64,000 nt of DNA from Peptoniphilus vaginalis (GTDB taxonomy: Bacteria > Bacillota > Clostridia > Tissierellales > Peptoniphilaceae), in contig NZ_FXLP01000004.1 in the NCBI RefSeq assembly GCF_900176605.1, positions 372,001 through 436,000 of the forward strand. Reading direction: 5' to 3'. Position 1 is the stretch's first letter. Each line of letters starts with the position of its first letter. Position numbers and translations under genes: made by a program. Shown piece after piece: positions 16,295-25,241 of this stretch. The notes beneath the pieces were generated by a model. That model made no database searches. It was given only the letters and a program-made list of their open reading frames with translations, and was not told the DNA's origin.

Positions 16295-17662
16295 CTAATC
16301 GTTTCTCTGCAAGTTCAAGAATTTTGTAAATTCCTTCTTGAACATCAACTCAACAGTTCCCGTTGGACCATTCCTGTGCTTGGCGATAATAACTTCACCA
16401 ACATTTGGTTTTTCTGATTCTTCCTTAGTGTAATACTCGTCTCTGTAGAGGAACATTACAATGTCGGCGTCTTGCTCTATGGCACCTGACTCACGAAGGT
16501 CAGATAGGATTGGTCTGTGATCAGTCCTAAGTTCTGGAGCACGAGAAAGTTGTGAAAGGGCGATGACAGGGACTTCTAATTCCTTGGCAATAGCCTTGAG
16601 GTTTCTCGATATTGCAGAAATTTCTTGTTGCCTTGACTCAGATCTTGATGACATCTGCATAAGTTGTAGGTAGTCAATTACAATTAGGTCAAGTCCCTTT
16701 TCAACCTTCATCCTTCGGCACTTGGCTTTGAGCTCTAGTGGAGAGATACCAGCTGTGTCATCAATTTCCATTTTTAAGTTAGACACAATGGGCATGGTGT
16801 TAATTATTTTTGTCCACTCCTCTTCATTTAAGTTTCCACTAATGACCTTTTGGAGGTCAACGTGGGAAGTGGATGAGATAATTCTTTGGAAGAGTTGGTT
16901 CTTACTCATTTCAAGAGAAAAGACTGCAACTGATGCACTACCTCTTAGGGCAGCGTTAGTTGCAATATTTACCATGAGGGCAGTCTTACCCATAGAAGGT
17001 CTTGCTGCCAACAAAATCAAATCAGACTTTTGAAGTCCAGAAATTTTTCTATCTAGGTCCACAAAACCAGTTGTAAGTCCCGTAAGGGCATTGGGGTTTT
17101 GTGCCTTTTTTTCCATTTCAGCGAAGGAGTCCAGAGCAATGTTTTTTATATTTACAAGGCCATTCTTTGTGGAGTCTTGAGTTATGTCAAAGACAGATTT
17201 TTCTGCAAGCTCAATGATGAGGTCTGCCTGGGCATCAGGAGAATAGGCAGCAGAAATTACCTTGTCTGATGAACCAATTAGCTCTCTTAAGATTCCCTTC
17301 TCCTTGATGATCTTGCAGTAGTATTTGATATTTGAAACTGCAGTTACATTAGACGAAAGATCTGCAAGGTAGGGGATGCCGCCAACCACTTCAAGGTCGT
17401 CAGTCTTTTTAAGTTCCTCTGCAATTGTAATTACATCGGCGGCTTCATTCCTGTTGTAAATATTTAAGATGGCACTGTAAATTTTTCTGTGGGCTTCTTG
17501 GTAGAAGTCCTTGATATTTAATAACTCAATGGATGTAGTGATGGCTTCCTTGGAAAGCATCATAGATCCAAGGGCTGACTCCTCTGCCTCCAAATTGTGG
17601 GGAGGCATCTTTAAATTTGAAACAGAATTAAAATTTAATTCTCCCTTTGCATCCATATCCAT
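16295..17662 (-). CDS. dnaB: Replicative DNA helicase DnaB
   Basis: The hexameric 5'-3' helicase of the replication fork, 455 residues. The N-terminal primase-interacting domain starts at PPHNLEAEESALGSMML and covers about residues 19-120. The RecA-like core follows, with Walker A ARPSMGKTAL near 220, Walker B LIVIDYLQLM near 326 and SQLSRAPE near 370. The ATG overlaps the rplI stop region; a TTG one codon earlier is an alternative. There is no strong ribosome-binding site, which fits translational coupling to rplI. The gdpP-rplI-dnaB order is conserved in Firmicutes, often near the origin. Confidence 0.96.
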   Translation of the reverse strand: MDMDAKGELNFNSVSNLKMPPHNLEAEESALGSMMLSKEAITTSIELLNIKDFYQEAHRKIYSAILNIYNRNEAADVITIAEELKKTDDLEVVGGIPYLADLSSNVTAVSNIKYYCKIIKEKGILRELIGSSDKVISAAYSPDAQADLIIELAEKSVFDITQDSTKNGLVNIKNIALDSFAEMEKKAQNPNALTGLTTGFVDLDRKISGLQKSDLILLAARPSMGKTALMVNIATNAALRGSASVAVFSLEMSKNQLFQRIISSTSHVDLQKVISGNLNEEEWTKIINTMPIVSNLKMEIDDTAGISPLELKAKCRRMKVEKGLDLIVIDYLQLMQMSSRSESRQQEISAISRNLKAIAKELEVPVIALSQLSRAPELRTDHRPILSDLRESGAIEQDADIVMFLYRDEYYTKEESEKPNVGEVIIAKHRNGPTGTVELMFKKEFTKFLNLQRND

Positions 17663-18111
17663 CAAGATTCCGGTCTAACATTTACTTTTAGTGTAGCAAC
17701 AACGTCTGGGTAAAGCTTGATGTCAATGTTTTTCATGCCAGCTTCCTTGATGTTTTCGCCAAGTTCGATTTTTTTCTTATCAACATCAATCTTGTGGTCT
17801 TGTTTTAATTTTTTTGCAATATCAGCAGAAGTGATAGCACCAAAAAGTCTTCCACCTTCTCCAGCCTTAGCCTTAATAGTTAAAGTGATTTCGCTAATTT
17901 TTTTCTTAATTTCATTAGCTTTAGCGCGATTTTCTTTTTCTAATTTTTCTTCTTCAAGCTTGTTCTTCTTCCATGTTTCCATATTTTCTGGAGTAGCTTC
18001 AACGGCAATACCCCTTGGTAACAAGAAGTTTCTAGCATAGCCAGTCTTTGCGTTAACAATTTCGCCTTTTTTGCCTAGAGTTTTGTCGTCCTTAATTAAA
18101 ATTACTTTCAT
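17662..18111 (-). CDS. rplI: Ribosomal protein L9
   Basis: A 149-residue large-subunit protein. The N-terminal domain begins [19 protein letters not shown] and contains the conserved [17 protein letters not shown]; a long connecting helix (about residues 45-75) leads to the C-terminal domain ([16 protein letters not shown]). The ATG at 18109-18111 has GAGG at good spacing and gives the normal L9 length; the longer frame upstream has no support. It begins 1 bp after the gdpP stop. Confidence 0.97.
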   Translation of the reverse strand: MKVILIKDDKTLGKKGEIVNAKTGYARNFLLPRGIAVEATPENMETWKKNKLEEEKLEKENRAKANEIKKKISEITLTIKAKAGEGGRLFGAITSADIAKKLKQDHKIDVDKKKIELGENIKEAGMKNIDIKLYPDVVATLKVNVRPES

Positions 18112-18112
18112 G

Positions 18113-20110
18113 TTATTCCTCGCTTTTATTTTCAATTAAATATTCGTCAATTGCATTTATTAAAATCTTTTCTGCTTCATCTAAGTCAGTTGTGTCAAGT
18201 TGGGCACCAGCCATATTCAAGTGGCCGCCTCCGCCAATTTTTTCCAATATAAGTTGGACTGATACAACTTCTCCACGAGATCTGCCTGATATGTGGACCT
18301 TGCCATCATTTATTGTTAAGACAAAGGATGCATCTATTCCGTTGATATCAAGTAGGGCATCGGCAGCTTGGGCTGCAACAAGTACAGAGTTGTTGGCTTC
18401 CTTGTCGAATCTTGAAACAGCAATATTGTCGTGGATTATCTTAGTGTTGTGAATTACTTCTGCCCTATAAACCATAGTATCTAAATCGTCTTGGAAGAGG
18501 GCCTTTACCTTTAGCATATTTGCCCCAGCTCTCTTTAAGATGGAAGCGGCTTCAAAGGTCCTTACACCAGTTTGGAAGGAGAAGTTCTTAGTGTCAACCA
18601 CTATACCACTCATTATGGCATCAGCCTCAAAGTGAGTTAGGTTTAAGTCGTTAGACATATAAGTTAGCATCTCAGTTATAAGCTCACAAGTCGAAGATGC
18701 ATAGGGTTCCACGTATTGGAGAACAGGATTGTCAACAAATTCCTTGCCTCTCCTGTGGTGGTCTATAACCACAATTTGATTAGTCCTATCCAAGAGTTCT
18801 GGGCACTCTGTAAAGGATGGCTTGTGGTTGTCCACTATAACTAAAAGGGAAGAGTGCTTAATATTATTTAGTGCAGTTTCCCTAGAAATAAGTTTTTCAT
18901 AAGTTTCTGTCTCTTCTTCCTTCATCCTATCAATTAAATTGTCAATTGATGGGTTGGATTTTTCAAGGACAATAAAGCCTTCCTTGTTTCGATTTAAGGT
19001 TGCACGAAGACAACCAATAGCTGCACCAATGGCATCCATGTCAGGGTTTTTGTGACCCATGATGTAGACATTTTCAGACCTATCGATCAATTGCTTTAGG
19101 GCTTCACCAATTACCCTTGCCTTAACCTTATTTCTCTTTTCCATGGCCTTGGATTTTCCACCAAAGAACTCGTAGTTGTCATCAACTTTTACAACAGCTT
19201 GGTCGCCACCACGACCTAGTGCCAAGTCAAGAGAAGAGTCAGACTCAACATAGGCATCCTTGAAGTTAAGTCCAAAGGAAGAAACTCCAATGGAAAGTGT
19301 AATTGGGATTGAATTCCCCTTATTGAGGTCTCTTAGGTCATCTAGGATGTCAAATCTCTTTTCCTTAATTGCCTTTAGGGACTTAAAGTTCATAACCACA
19401 AGATATAGGTCCTCGTCAGATTTTTTTACAAGGGCATCGTACTCTTCAAAGTATTGAGAAATTGTTGAGTCAATTTCTGCAATTAGAAGGGGCCTGATTT
19501 CTGATGGGGCAGAAGATATAGCCTCATCAAAGTTATCCACTTCAACCTTTGCCACGATGGCAAATTCATCCGTGTACTTGTTTTTTAAATTTTGATAGGC
19601 AGTGTTGTCCACTAGATAAAATAGGGCAGACTTGCCTTCTCCCTTTTCAGACTTGCTTTCCACAATGTTGGTATAGATGTTAAAAAATCTTTTATTTACT
19701 TCAACAGGTATAGTCCTTTGACCCTCAGAGTTTAAGATATTTGCTATATCAATATCTCCAATTAGGTTTTCAAGATCACCCTCCAAGACGCTATTTTCAT
19801 TAAAGAGATTGATGAAGGGAGTATTGTACCAAAGGATTTTTGCCTTTTCATCTGTAACAACAAGGGGAAAGGGCATGTCGAAGATTGCCTGCTTAGTCAG
19901 GGAATCAAATCTTTCATTTAAGCTTTCAAGGTTTTTTAAATTTTCTTCATTTTTAATATTTATTTTGTTATAGGCCAAGAAGGCTACATAGGCAAGTGCC
20001 AAAATTCCCAAAATACCAAGTAGGGGTCTTGTGAAAATTAATGCCACAACAAGGGCTATTCCAAAAATAAAAAAGGGAAGAAAATCTTTAAATTTATATT
20101 CGTTTTTCAT
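18113..20110 (-). CDS. gdpP: Cyclic-di-AMP phosphodiesterase GdpP
   Basis: A 665-residue membrane-bound enzyme that hydrolyses c-di-AMP and so affects osmolyte balance and cell-wall stress. It has two N-terminal membrane segments (residues about 13-50), a PAS-like region (about 75-160), a degenerate GGDEF domain (about 165-300) and the DHH/DHHA1 catalytic part, with [13 protein letters not shown] near 355, [14 protein letters not shown] near 455 and [12 protein letters not shown] near 625. All expected metal-binding motifs are present. It lies between yybS and rplI in one operon, 11 bp after the yybS stop. Confidence 0.95.
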   Translation of the reverse strand: MKNEYKFKDFLPFFIFGIALVVALIFTRPLLGILGILALAYVAFLAYNKINIKNEENLKNLESLNERFDSLTKQAIFDMPFPLVVTDEKAKILWYNTPFINLFNENSVLEGDLENLIGDIDIANILNSEGQRTIPVEVNKRFFNIYTNIVESKSEKGEGKSALFYLVDNTAYQNLKNKYTDEFAIVAKVEVDNFDEAISSAPSEIRPLLIAEIDSTISQYFEEYDALVKKSDEDLYLVVMNFKSLKAIKEKRFDILDDLRDLNKGNSIPITLSIGVSSFGLNFKDAYVESDSSLDLALGRGGDQAVVKVDDNYEFFGGKSKAMEKRNKVKARVIGEALKQLIDRSENVYIMGHKNPDMDAIGAAIGCLRATLNRNKEGFIVLEKSNPSIDNLIDRMKEEETETYEKLISRETALNNIKHSSLLVIVDNHKPSFTECPELLDRTNQIVVIDHHRRGKEFVDNPVLQYVEPYASSTCELITEMLTYMSNDLNLTHFEADAIMSGIVVDTKNFSFQTGVRTFEAASILKRAGANMLKVKALFQDDLDTMVYRAEVIHNTKIIHDNIAVSRFDKEANNSVLVAAQAADALLDINGIDASFVLTINDGKVHISGRSRGEVVSVQLILEKIGGGGHLNMAGAQLDTTDLDEAEKILINAIDEYLIENKSEE

Positions 20111-20121
20111 AGCATTCTCAC

Positions 20122-21039
20122 TTATTTAATTTTTCTAAAGTTAACAATTTGATCAAGTCCACCAAGGATTATTAAAAAAATCTGTAGGCTTGATATAGTA
20201 AAGCTTAGACCTATTAAGAGAAATTGTAAAAATCTCTTAACTCCAAATCTCGTCATATAAAATTTGGTAAGGGCAAGGCCAGAAGCATAGAGCATAAAGA
20301 AGACTAAGTTCATTAGGTTGATCGTAAAGACTTGACCTGTGGGTCCAAAGTAGTCGCCAGTAAGTGAAAAGAGGGCGAGACTCACAAGTGACAAGGCTAT
20401 GATTTCCCTTGGGAACTTCAAGAATTCAAGAGAGGATGGTTGAATAATAAAAATCCCCCTCGTAAGAAGACTTCTTCCAGCCCATGTATAAGTAACATAG
20501 GAAGTCACAATAGATGTGATAATTAGGACAGATGGAAGAATTTGTAAAAATTTCTTGTAGTAGAGCTCTACATTTTCTGTGAAAATCGCCATAGTCCCTG
20601 AAGACAAAATATCTTCGCCTGCTAGGTTTTTGTAAAATTCTGTAATGGCATTTATAGTTTCCCTTGAATTTAGGACTTGGCTATTGATCCCAAAGGCAAA
20701 GAATAAAACCATTATTGATGTAAAAAATATTAAAGATGTCGCCAAGATAGTCATGGAGACAGACCTTTTTGTTGTAATCATGTAGTGAAAAATTAAGATG
20801 AAGGGACCAAAGATTGTAAAGACAACTATGGCTTGGACTGGTCCCATGAAACCAGCAATTAAAAGTACAACGGCAAGAAGTGTCGCCATTACTTTTATAA
20901 TTCCCTCCTTCACAGATTCAGCTACATACATAGAAGGAAACAAAATATATAAAAAGGGAAAAATCATTCCAATCATGGAAATGAAAATAGACCTTGTGAA
21001 GAGTCTAATGAGTCCCTTATAGTCAGTTTCTTTTTCCAA
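20122..21039 (-). CDS. yybS: YybS-like DUF2232 membrane protein
   Basis: A 305-residue integral membrane protein with about eight hydrophobic helices and no catalytic motif that I recognise. Its position as first gene before gdpP, rplI and dnaB matches yybS of Bacillus, and the overall pattern fits DUF2232. Function is unknown; conserved linkage to gdpP suggests an envelope or c-di-AMP-related role. The gene identification rests partly on gene order. Confidence 0.75.
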   Translation of the reverse strand: MEKETDYKGLIRLFTRSIFISMIGMIFPFLYILFPSMYVAESVKEGIIKVMATLLAVVLLIAGFMGPVQAIVVFTIFGPFILIFHYMITTKRSVSMTILATSLIFFTSIMVLFFAFGINSQVLNSRETINAITEFYKNLAGEDILSSGTMAIFTENVELYYKKFLQILPSVLIITSIVTSYVTYTWAGRSLLTRGIFIIQPSSLEFLKFPREIIALSLVSLALFSLTGDYFGPTGQVFTINLMNLVFFMLYASGLALTKFYMTRFGVKRFLQFLLIGLSFTISSLQIFLIILGGLDQIVNFRKIK

Positions 21040-21124
21040 TAAATCAACTCCTATCTCCCCTATTTTACCATAGAATTATAATTAGATAAAGAATTCTAAC
21101 TTTCACGAATCTATTGATGACAAA

Positions 21125-21152
21125 TAAAAAAGTCCCTAAAGATTAGGAACTT
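21125..21152 (-). terminator. Intrinsic terminator of the MalY-like gene
   Basis: On the minus strand AAGTTCCTAA / TTAGGGACTT forms a stem with one G-T wobble region, followed by TTTT. An almost identical terminator ends the degV gene at 23339-23368. Confidence 0.7.
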
Positions 21153-21206
21153 AATTTTAAAAATTAATAATTTGTTTGTAGCAAATCAAAAAAGAAATTT
21201 AATTTA

Positions 21207-22394
21207 TTATTGTCCTTGCAATTCATTTATAGCTTGAACAATTTTATTTAAACCTTCTTCTAGGATGTCCCTTTGACAGGCAATGCTAATTCTAAAGTAA
21301 CCATCTCCTGGCTCACCAAAGACAATTCCATCTTCAATTAATAAGTCGTACTTTGTAATTAAGATGTCCATTAGGTCTTTGTGATTTACATAAGCGCCAA
21401 AGTTGATCCAGGCTAAGAAAGTTCCTTCAGGTTTTTTGTATTTTGTTTGTGGAAGTTTTTCTCCTAAGAACTTGACAATAAAATCAAAATTGTCTTCCAC
21501 ATAATCCATTACTTGATCAACCCAATAGGTGCAGTGAGAGTAAGCTGTCTCGCATAAAATCATATCAAGTGGTGGTGCAAACCTAATGAAGTGTCTTCCA
21601 TAAGTTTCTTTGTTCCACTTGTCTTTTAAGTCATGGTCATCAATTATAATTTGAGCGATAGGAAGTCCACCAACATTAAAAGTTTTACTTGGAGCAACTG
21701 CAGCAGCAATTTTATTATAAGCACCGAGACTCATAAGAGGATAGTGTCTTACATTTTTTCTGGTTAAGTCACAATGGATTTCATCGGAGAAAATAGTTAA
21801 GTCATATTTTTTGCAAATCTCAATAATTTTTAAAAGCTCTTCTTTTTTCCAAACACGACCGACAGGATTGTGAGGAGAGCAGAGAAGGAGCATTGTGTTA
21901 TTTGGGTCTTTAGCCTTATCTTCAAGATCATTGAAGTCAATATAGTAGTAACCATCATCATTGATTAAATTATTATTGACAACTTTTCTTCCGTTTTCTG
22001 CTATTAATTGTGCAAAGGGATAGAAAACTGGTGGTTGAATAATTATTCCATCGCCTTCTTTTGTAAAAGAATTTATGGCAAAGCCAATAGCTGGCAAGAC
22101 ACCAGGGGAATAGAATATTGAATCCCTTTCTATTTTCCAAGAAAACTTATCATAATACCAACTTTGAATAGATGAAAAATATTTTTCACCAGGCATTGAC
22201 TGACCAAAGAAACCATGGTCTACTCTCTTGGAAAGAGCATCTATAACTTCATCTGCTACCCTAAACTCCATATCAGATAACCAAAGGGGAAGAGCCTTAT
22301 CACTTGCCCTTGAATCGATAAAATCCTTGTGATCCCATTTTACGCTATTACTTCCACGTCTATCATATTTAATTTCTAAATTTAACTTTTTCAT
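21207..22394 (-). CDS. MalY/PatB-type PLP aminotransferase (C-S lyase)
   Basis: A 395-residue fold-type I PLP enzyme of the MalY/PatB branch, whose members cleave cystathionine or cysteine conjugates. Diagnostic blocks are LPLWLSDMEFRVADEV near residue 38, LLLCSPHNPVGRVWKKEEL near 165, FSDEIHCDLT near 200 and the PLP lysine in APSKTFNVGGL near 233. It is divergent from an Xre regulator gene 197 bp away. MalY-type lyases in oral and skin anaerobes often release sulfide from cysteine, but the substrate here is inferred. Confidence 0.87.
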   Translation of the reverse strand: MKKLNLEIKYDRRGSNSVKWDHKDFIDSRASDKALPLWLSDMEFRVADEVIDALSKRVDHGFFGQSMPGEKYFSSIQSWYYDKFSWKIERDSIFYSPGVLPAIGFAINSFTKEGDGIIIQPPVFYPFAQLIAENGRKVVNNNLINDDGYYYIDFNDLEDKAKDPNNTMLLLCSPHNPVGRVWKKEELLKIIEICKKYDLTIFSDEIHCDLTRKNVRHYPLMSLGAYNKIAAAVAPSKTFNVGGLPIAQIIIDDHDLKDKWNKETYGRHFIRFAPPLDMILCETAYSHCTYWVDQVMDYVEDNFDFIVKFLGEKLPQTKYKKPEGTFLAWINFGAYVNHKDLMDILITKYDLLIEDGIVFGEPGDGYFRISIACQRDILEEGLNKIVQAINELQGQ

Positions 22395-22591
22395 TTTTCA
22401 CCTCGCAAGACAAGTATAGCAAGTAGAAAAAAATTTTTTATTGAGTTGAATTTTATCCTAAAGAAACTTTTTTACTATAAGTTTCTCCAAAGTGGAAAAG
22501 ACCAAGGCATTATGATAAAATTCTAAACAAATAAATTATTTACAAAAAATAAGCAGCAAAAGAATATTTATAGGAAATTTGGTGAGTAAAA

Positions 22592-23302
22592 GTGGATGAA
22601 TATTTAAAAGAAGTTGGCAAAAAAATAAAGAAAATAAGAAAGTTAAAAAATATGACCTTAGATGACTTGGCAAAAAAGATTAATAAGAGTAAGTCAGCAG
22701 TGTCAAAATATGAAAATGGAGAAATTAATATTGATCTAGTCACCTTAAAGGAGATTAGTGATGTCTTTGAAATAGAAACAGCTAGGCTCATACCTCAAAA
22801 TATATTGAAGCCCAAGAAAAAGTCCATAGACTTAGACAAAGTCCCTAGGTTCTTTAAAGAGGATTCAAAAATATATTCCTACTATTATGATGGGAGAAAT
22901 TCAAAAATTCTTAAGTCACTTATTGAGATAAGTGGAGGAGAGGATAAGGACCACAGGGTCTCTATGTATATGAATATTTCAGATTACGACTTTCCTTATA
23001 TTTGCGAGAACACCTATTATGGAAACATTGAGCATTTTGACAGTATAACTAGAATAAACTTGTACAACAAGTACACAGATCTTGAAAAACCAAACATATC
23101 TATCTTGTCGCCCTTTGTTGATTCTGAAATAAGATGGGGACTTTGGAGTGGCATTTCAATTAGGCCTATAATGCCAGCTGCCATAAAGATGCTTTTTTCA
23201 ACAAGGATTTTAGATGAAGATAAAGAGCTGCAGAAGAAACTTATTTTAAATCGTGAAGATATGGCATACATAAAGAAGTTTAATATGTTTTCAGTTTTTT
23301 AA
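22592..23302 (+). CDS. Xre-family regulator with long C-terminal domain
   Basis: A 236-residue protein with an N-terminal Cro/CI helix-turn-helix (MTLDDLAKKINKSKSAVSKYENGEIN, residues about 20-60) and a 160-residue C-terminal domain that I do not recognise, rich in tyrosine and isoleucine. The start is GTG. It is transcribed away from the MalY-type gene, so it may regulate that gene. No cofactor-binding motif is evident in the C-terminal part. Confidence 0.75.
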   Translation: MDEYLKEVGKKIKKIRKLKNMTLDDLAKKINKSKSAVSKYENGEINIDLVTLKEISDVFEIETARLIPQNILKPKKKSIDLDKVPRFFKEDSKIYSYYYDGRNSKILKSLIEISGGEDKDHRVSMYMNISDYDFPYICENTYYGNIEHFDSITRINLYNKYTDLEKPNISILSPFVDSEIRWGLWSGISIRPIMPAAIKMLFSTRILDEDKELQKKLILNREDMAYIKKFNMFSVF

Positions 23303-23338
23303 TTTGAAGTTAAATTTGATTAAAAAAATTTAGGACAA

Positions 23339-23368
23339 ATAAAAAAGTCCCTAAAGACTAGGAACCTT
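23339..23368 (-). terminator. Intrinsic terminator of degV
   Basis: On the minus strand a GTTCCTA / TAGGGAC stem with loop GTCTT is followed by TTTTTT. It resembles the terminator at 21125-21152. Confidence 0.7.
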
Positions 23369-23379
23369 ATAAGTTAAAA

Positions 23380-24222
23380 TTATTTGCTAAAGTAGGACAA
23401 GAAGAGGGCGCCAGGACCTGTGTGTGTCCCAACAACACTTCCAATTTGGATGAACTCTGGTGAAGAAATCTTATCTTCCCAAAGGCTCTTTGTCTCTCTT
23501 AGGTATTTTTCGATTTTGCTGCCGTCACGACCTGTGTAGCCAAGTTTAATTGGCATATCAAAGTCAATGGATCCAGTCTTTTCTATTTCACTAATGAAAA
23601 GATTGTTGGCATTTTTTATTCCCTTGGCCTTACCCACAGATGCAATTGCTCCATCCTTCATAGATAGGAGGACCTTAACAGAGAAGAGGTTGCCGAGAAG
23701 AGCTGAAGTCTTTGAAATTCTTCCGCCTCTTTCAAGGTATTCTAGGGTGTCGACTAAGACCACTAATCTTAACTTCTTCTTAGCCTCATCAAGGATTTCC
23801 TTTATTTCTCTTGCAGACTTACCTTCTTTTACAAGTCTTGTGGCATATTCCACAAGAGCACCTTCTGCGTTAGAAACATTTAAACTGTCTACTATGAATA
23901 TTTTATCTTCAAGACCTTCGCTGGCAAGCTTGGCACTTTGGTAAGTTCCCGATAACTTTGAAGATAGGACAATAACAACTGCCTCGTCTCCCTTATCTAT
24001 TACTTCCTTGTATACATCCATAAAGGCCACAGGAGTTGGTTGACTTGTCATAGGAAACTCTTCCTTTTTTTCAAGTCTTTCATAAAATTCGTCCTTAGTA
24101 ATATCAACTGAATCTAGGAAGTCTTCATCTCCAAAGGTAACGTGGAGGGGAACTACGATTAATTCCTTTTTAATATTTTCTTCCACATCACAAGTTGATC
24201 CCACAATTATTTTTACTGCCAT
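23380..24222 (-). CDS. DegV-family fatty-acid-binding protein
   Basis: A 280-residue two-domain protein. DegV/FakB proteins bind a fatty acid and present it to the kinase FakA. The N-terminal domain has IIVGSTCDVEE and the fatty-acid pocket region PMTSQPTP near residue 60; VDTLEYLERGGRIS near 155 and a C-terminal GTHTGPGALFLSY are both typical. The ATG at 24220-24222 has GAGG upstream. No fakA is present in the window. The gene is monocistronic. Confidence 0.9.
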   Translation of the reverse strand: MAVKIIVGSTCDVEENIKKELIVVPLHVTFGDEDFLDSVDITKDEFYERLEKKEEFPMTSQPTPVAFMDVYKEVIDKGDEAVVIVLSSKLSGTYQSAKLASEGLEDKIFIVDSLNVSNAEGALVEYATRLVKEGKSAREIKEILDEAKKKLRLVVLVDTLEYLERGGRISKTSALLGNLFSVKVLLSMKDGAIASVGKAKGIKNANNLFISEIEKTGSIDFDMPIKLGYTGRDGSKIEKYLRETKSLWEDKISSPEFIQIGSVVGTHTGPGALFLSYFSK

Positions 24223-24388
24223 ATATTTCCTCACATTTATTATTAAGAATTTATTTATTTTTGCTATCTTATGTAAACCTTAGTATAAATAAAAGAAAGT
24301 AAGGTGTCAATATAGACCAAAGGACATCAATAAAGTTTTTGTGGTAAAATATTTAAGAAAGCTATATTAATTTTAAGGAGATGATTTT

Positions 24389-25072
24389 ATCAATAGGTAT
24401 TCAAAAATTACTAACAAGACAAAAAGAGAAATTGTCCTCTTAAAGGCAAGACCTTGTAAGTGGGGCAGGTGTACTTTTTGTGATTATATAGATGACAATG
24501 AAATAGATAAGAAGAAGATAGACGAGATAAATCTTGAAGTTTTAAAAAATGTCACAGGAGAGTTTGGAGTCCTAGAAGTCATTGACTCTGCATCAGTTTT
24601 TGATTTGACAGACAAAACTCTTGAGGCAATAAAAAAAGTTGTTGAAGAAAAAAATATTAAGAGATTATTTTTTGAAGCTCATTGGATTTATAGAAATAGG
24701 CTTGACGAGATAAGAGACTTTTTTAAAGTCCCCATAACTTTTAAAACGGGTATAGAAAGCTTTGACAATGACTTTAGGGAAAGAGTTCTAAAAAAGGGTG
24801 CAGACTTTAAAGACTACAGAGAAGTGAAAAAATATTTTGACTCTCCCTGCGTCATGGTGGGCATAAAGGGTCAAACGAGAGAAATGATAGACCGTGACAT
24901 GGAAATTATAAGAAATTTTTCCCACGCAACAGTAAATATTTTTATGAACAACTCAACTGAGATAAAGAGAGACGAAGAACTCGTTAAGTGGTTCGTAGAA
25001 AAATATAGGTACCTTGAAGATGACCCACGAGTTGATATTTTATTCGAGATAACAGATTTTGGTGTGGGCTGA
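24389..25072 (+). CDS. Radical SAM protein with apparent ATC start codon
   Basis: The frame encodes about 227 residues beginning NRYSKITNKTKREIVLLKAR after the proposed start, followed by CKWGRCTFC, a CX5CX2C-type iron-sulfur cysteine cluster of a radical SAM enzyme. The rest (residues about 40-225) looks like a compact half-barrel with no frameshift. The frame opens after a TAA at 24374 and contains no ATG, GTG or TTG before the cysteine cluster. AAGGAG at 24375-24380 is correctly placed for ATC at 24389-24391, where the protein would be expected to begin. Either ATC is used as a rare start or the ATG has mutated. Substrate is unknown. The first TTG (24605) would delete the cluster, so it is not the start. 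Confidence 0.7.
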   Translation: MNRYSKITNKTKREIVLLKARPCKWGRCTFCDYIDDNEIDKKKIDEINLEVLKNVTGEFGVLEVIDSASVFDLTDKTLEAIKKVVEEKNIKRLFFEAHWIYRNRLDEIRDFFKVPITFKTGIESFDNDFRERVLKKGADFKDYREVKKYFDSPCVMVGIKGQTREMIDRDMEIIRNFSHATVNIFMNNSTEIKRDEELVKWFVEKYRYLEDDPRVDILFEITDFGVG

Positions 25073-25124
25073 TAGGATTAGAAAAGTTTTTTCTTTCTTA
25101 ATAACAAATTAAATGAATATAGAT

Positions 25125-25149
25125 GGACTCCCAGGAAGGAGTCTTTTTT
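25125..25149 (+). terminator. Intrinsic terminator of the radical SAM gene
   Basis: The stem GACTCC / GGAGTC with a short loop is followed by TTTTTT on the plus strand. Confidence 0.75.
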
Positions 25150-25191
25150 AGCTTTGCAGATAAAGAAATAAAAACATGTCAATAGAATGAA

Positions 25192-25222
25192 AACACCCGA
25201 TGGAAATTTCCACCGGGTTTAT
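25192..25222 (-). terminator. Intrinsic terminator of the AbgT-family gene
   Basis: On the minus strand a long stem built from ACCCGGTGGAAA and TTTCCATCGGGT is followed by GTTTT. It lies just after the transporter stop codon. Confidence 0.75.
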
Positions 25223-25241
25223 TATTTGAGAATATTTTATT

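Noticed and set aside
24605-25072. TTG at 24605 as start of the radical SAM gene
   Set aside because: It would remove the CX5CX2C cluster and has no ribosome-binding site; the frame upstream is protein-like.
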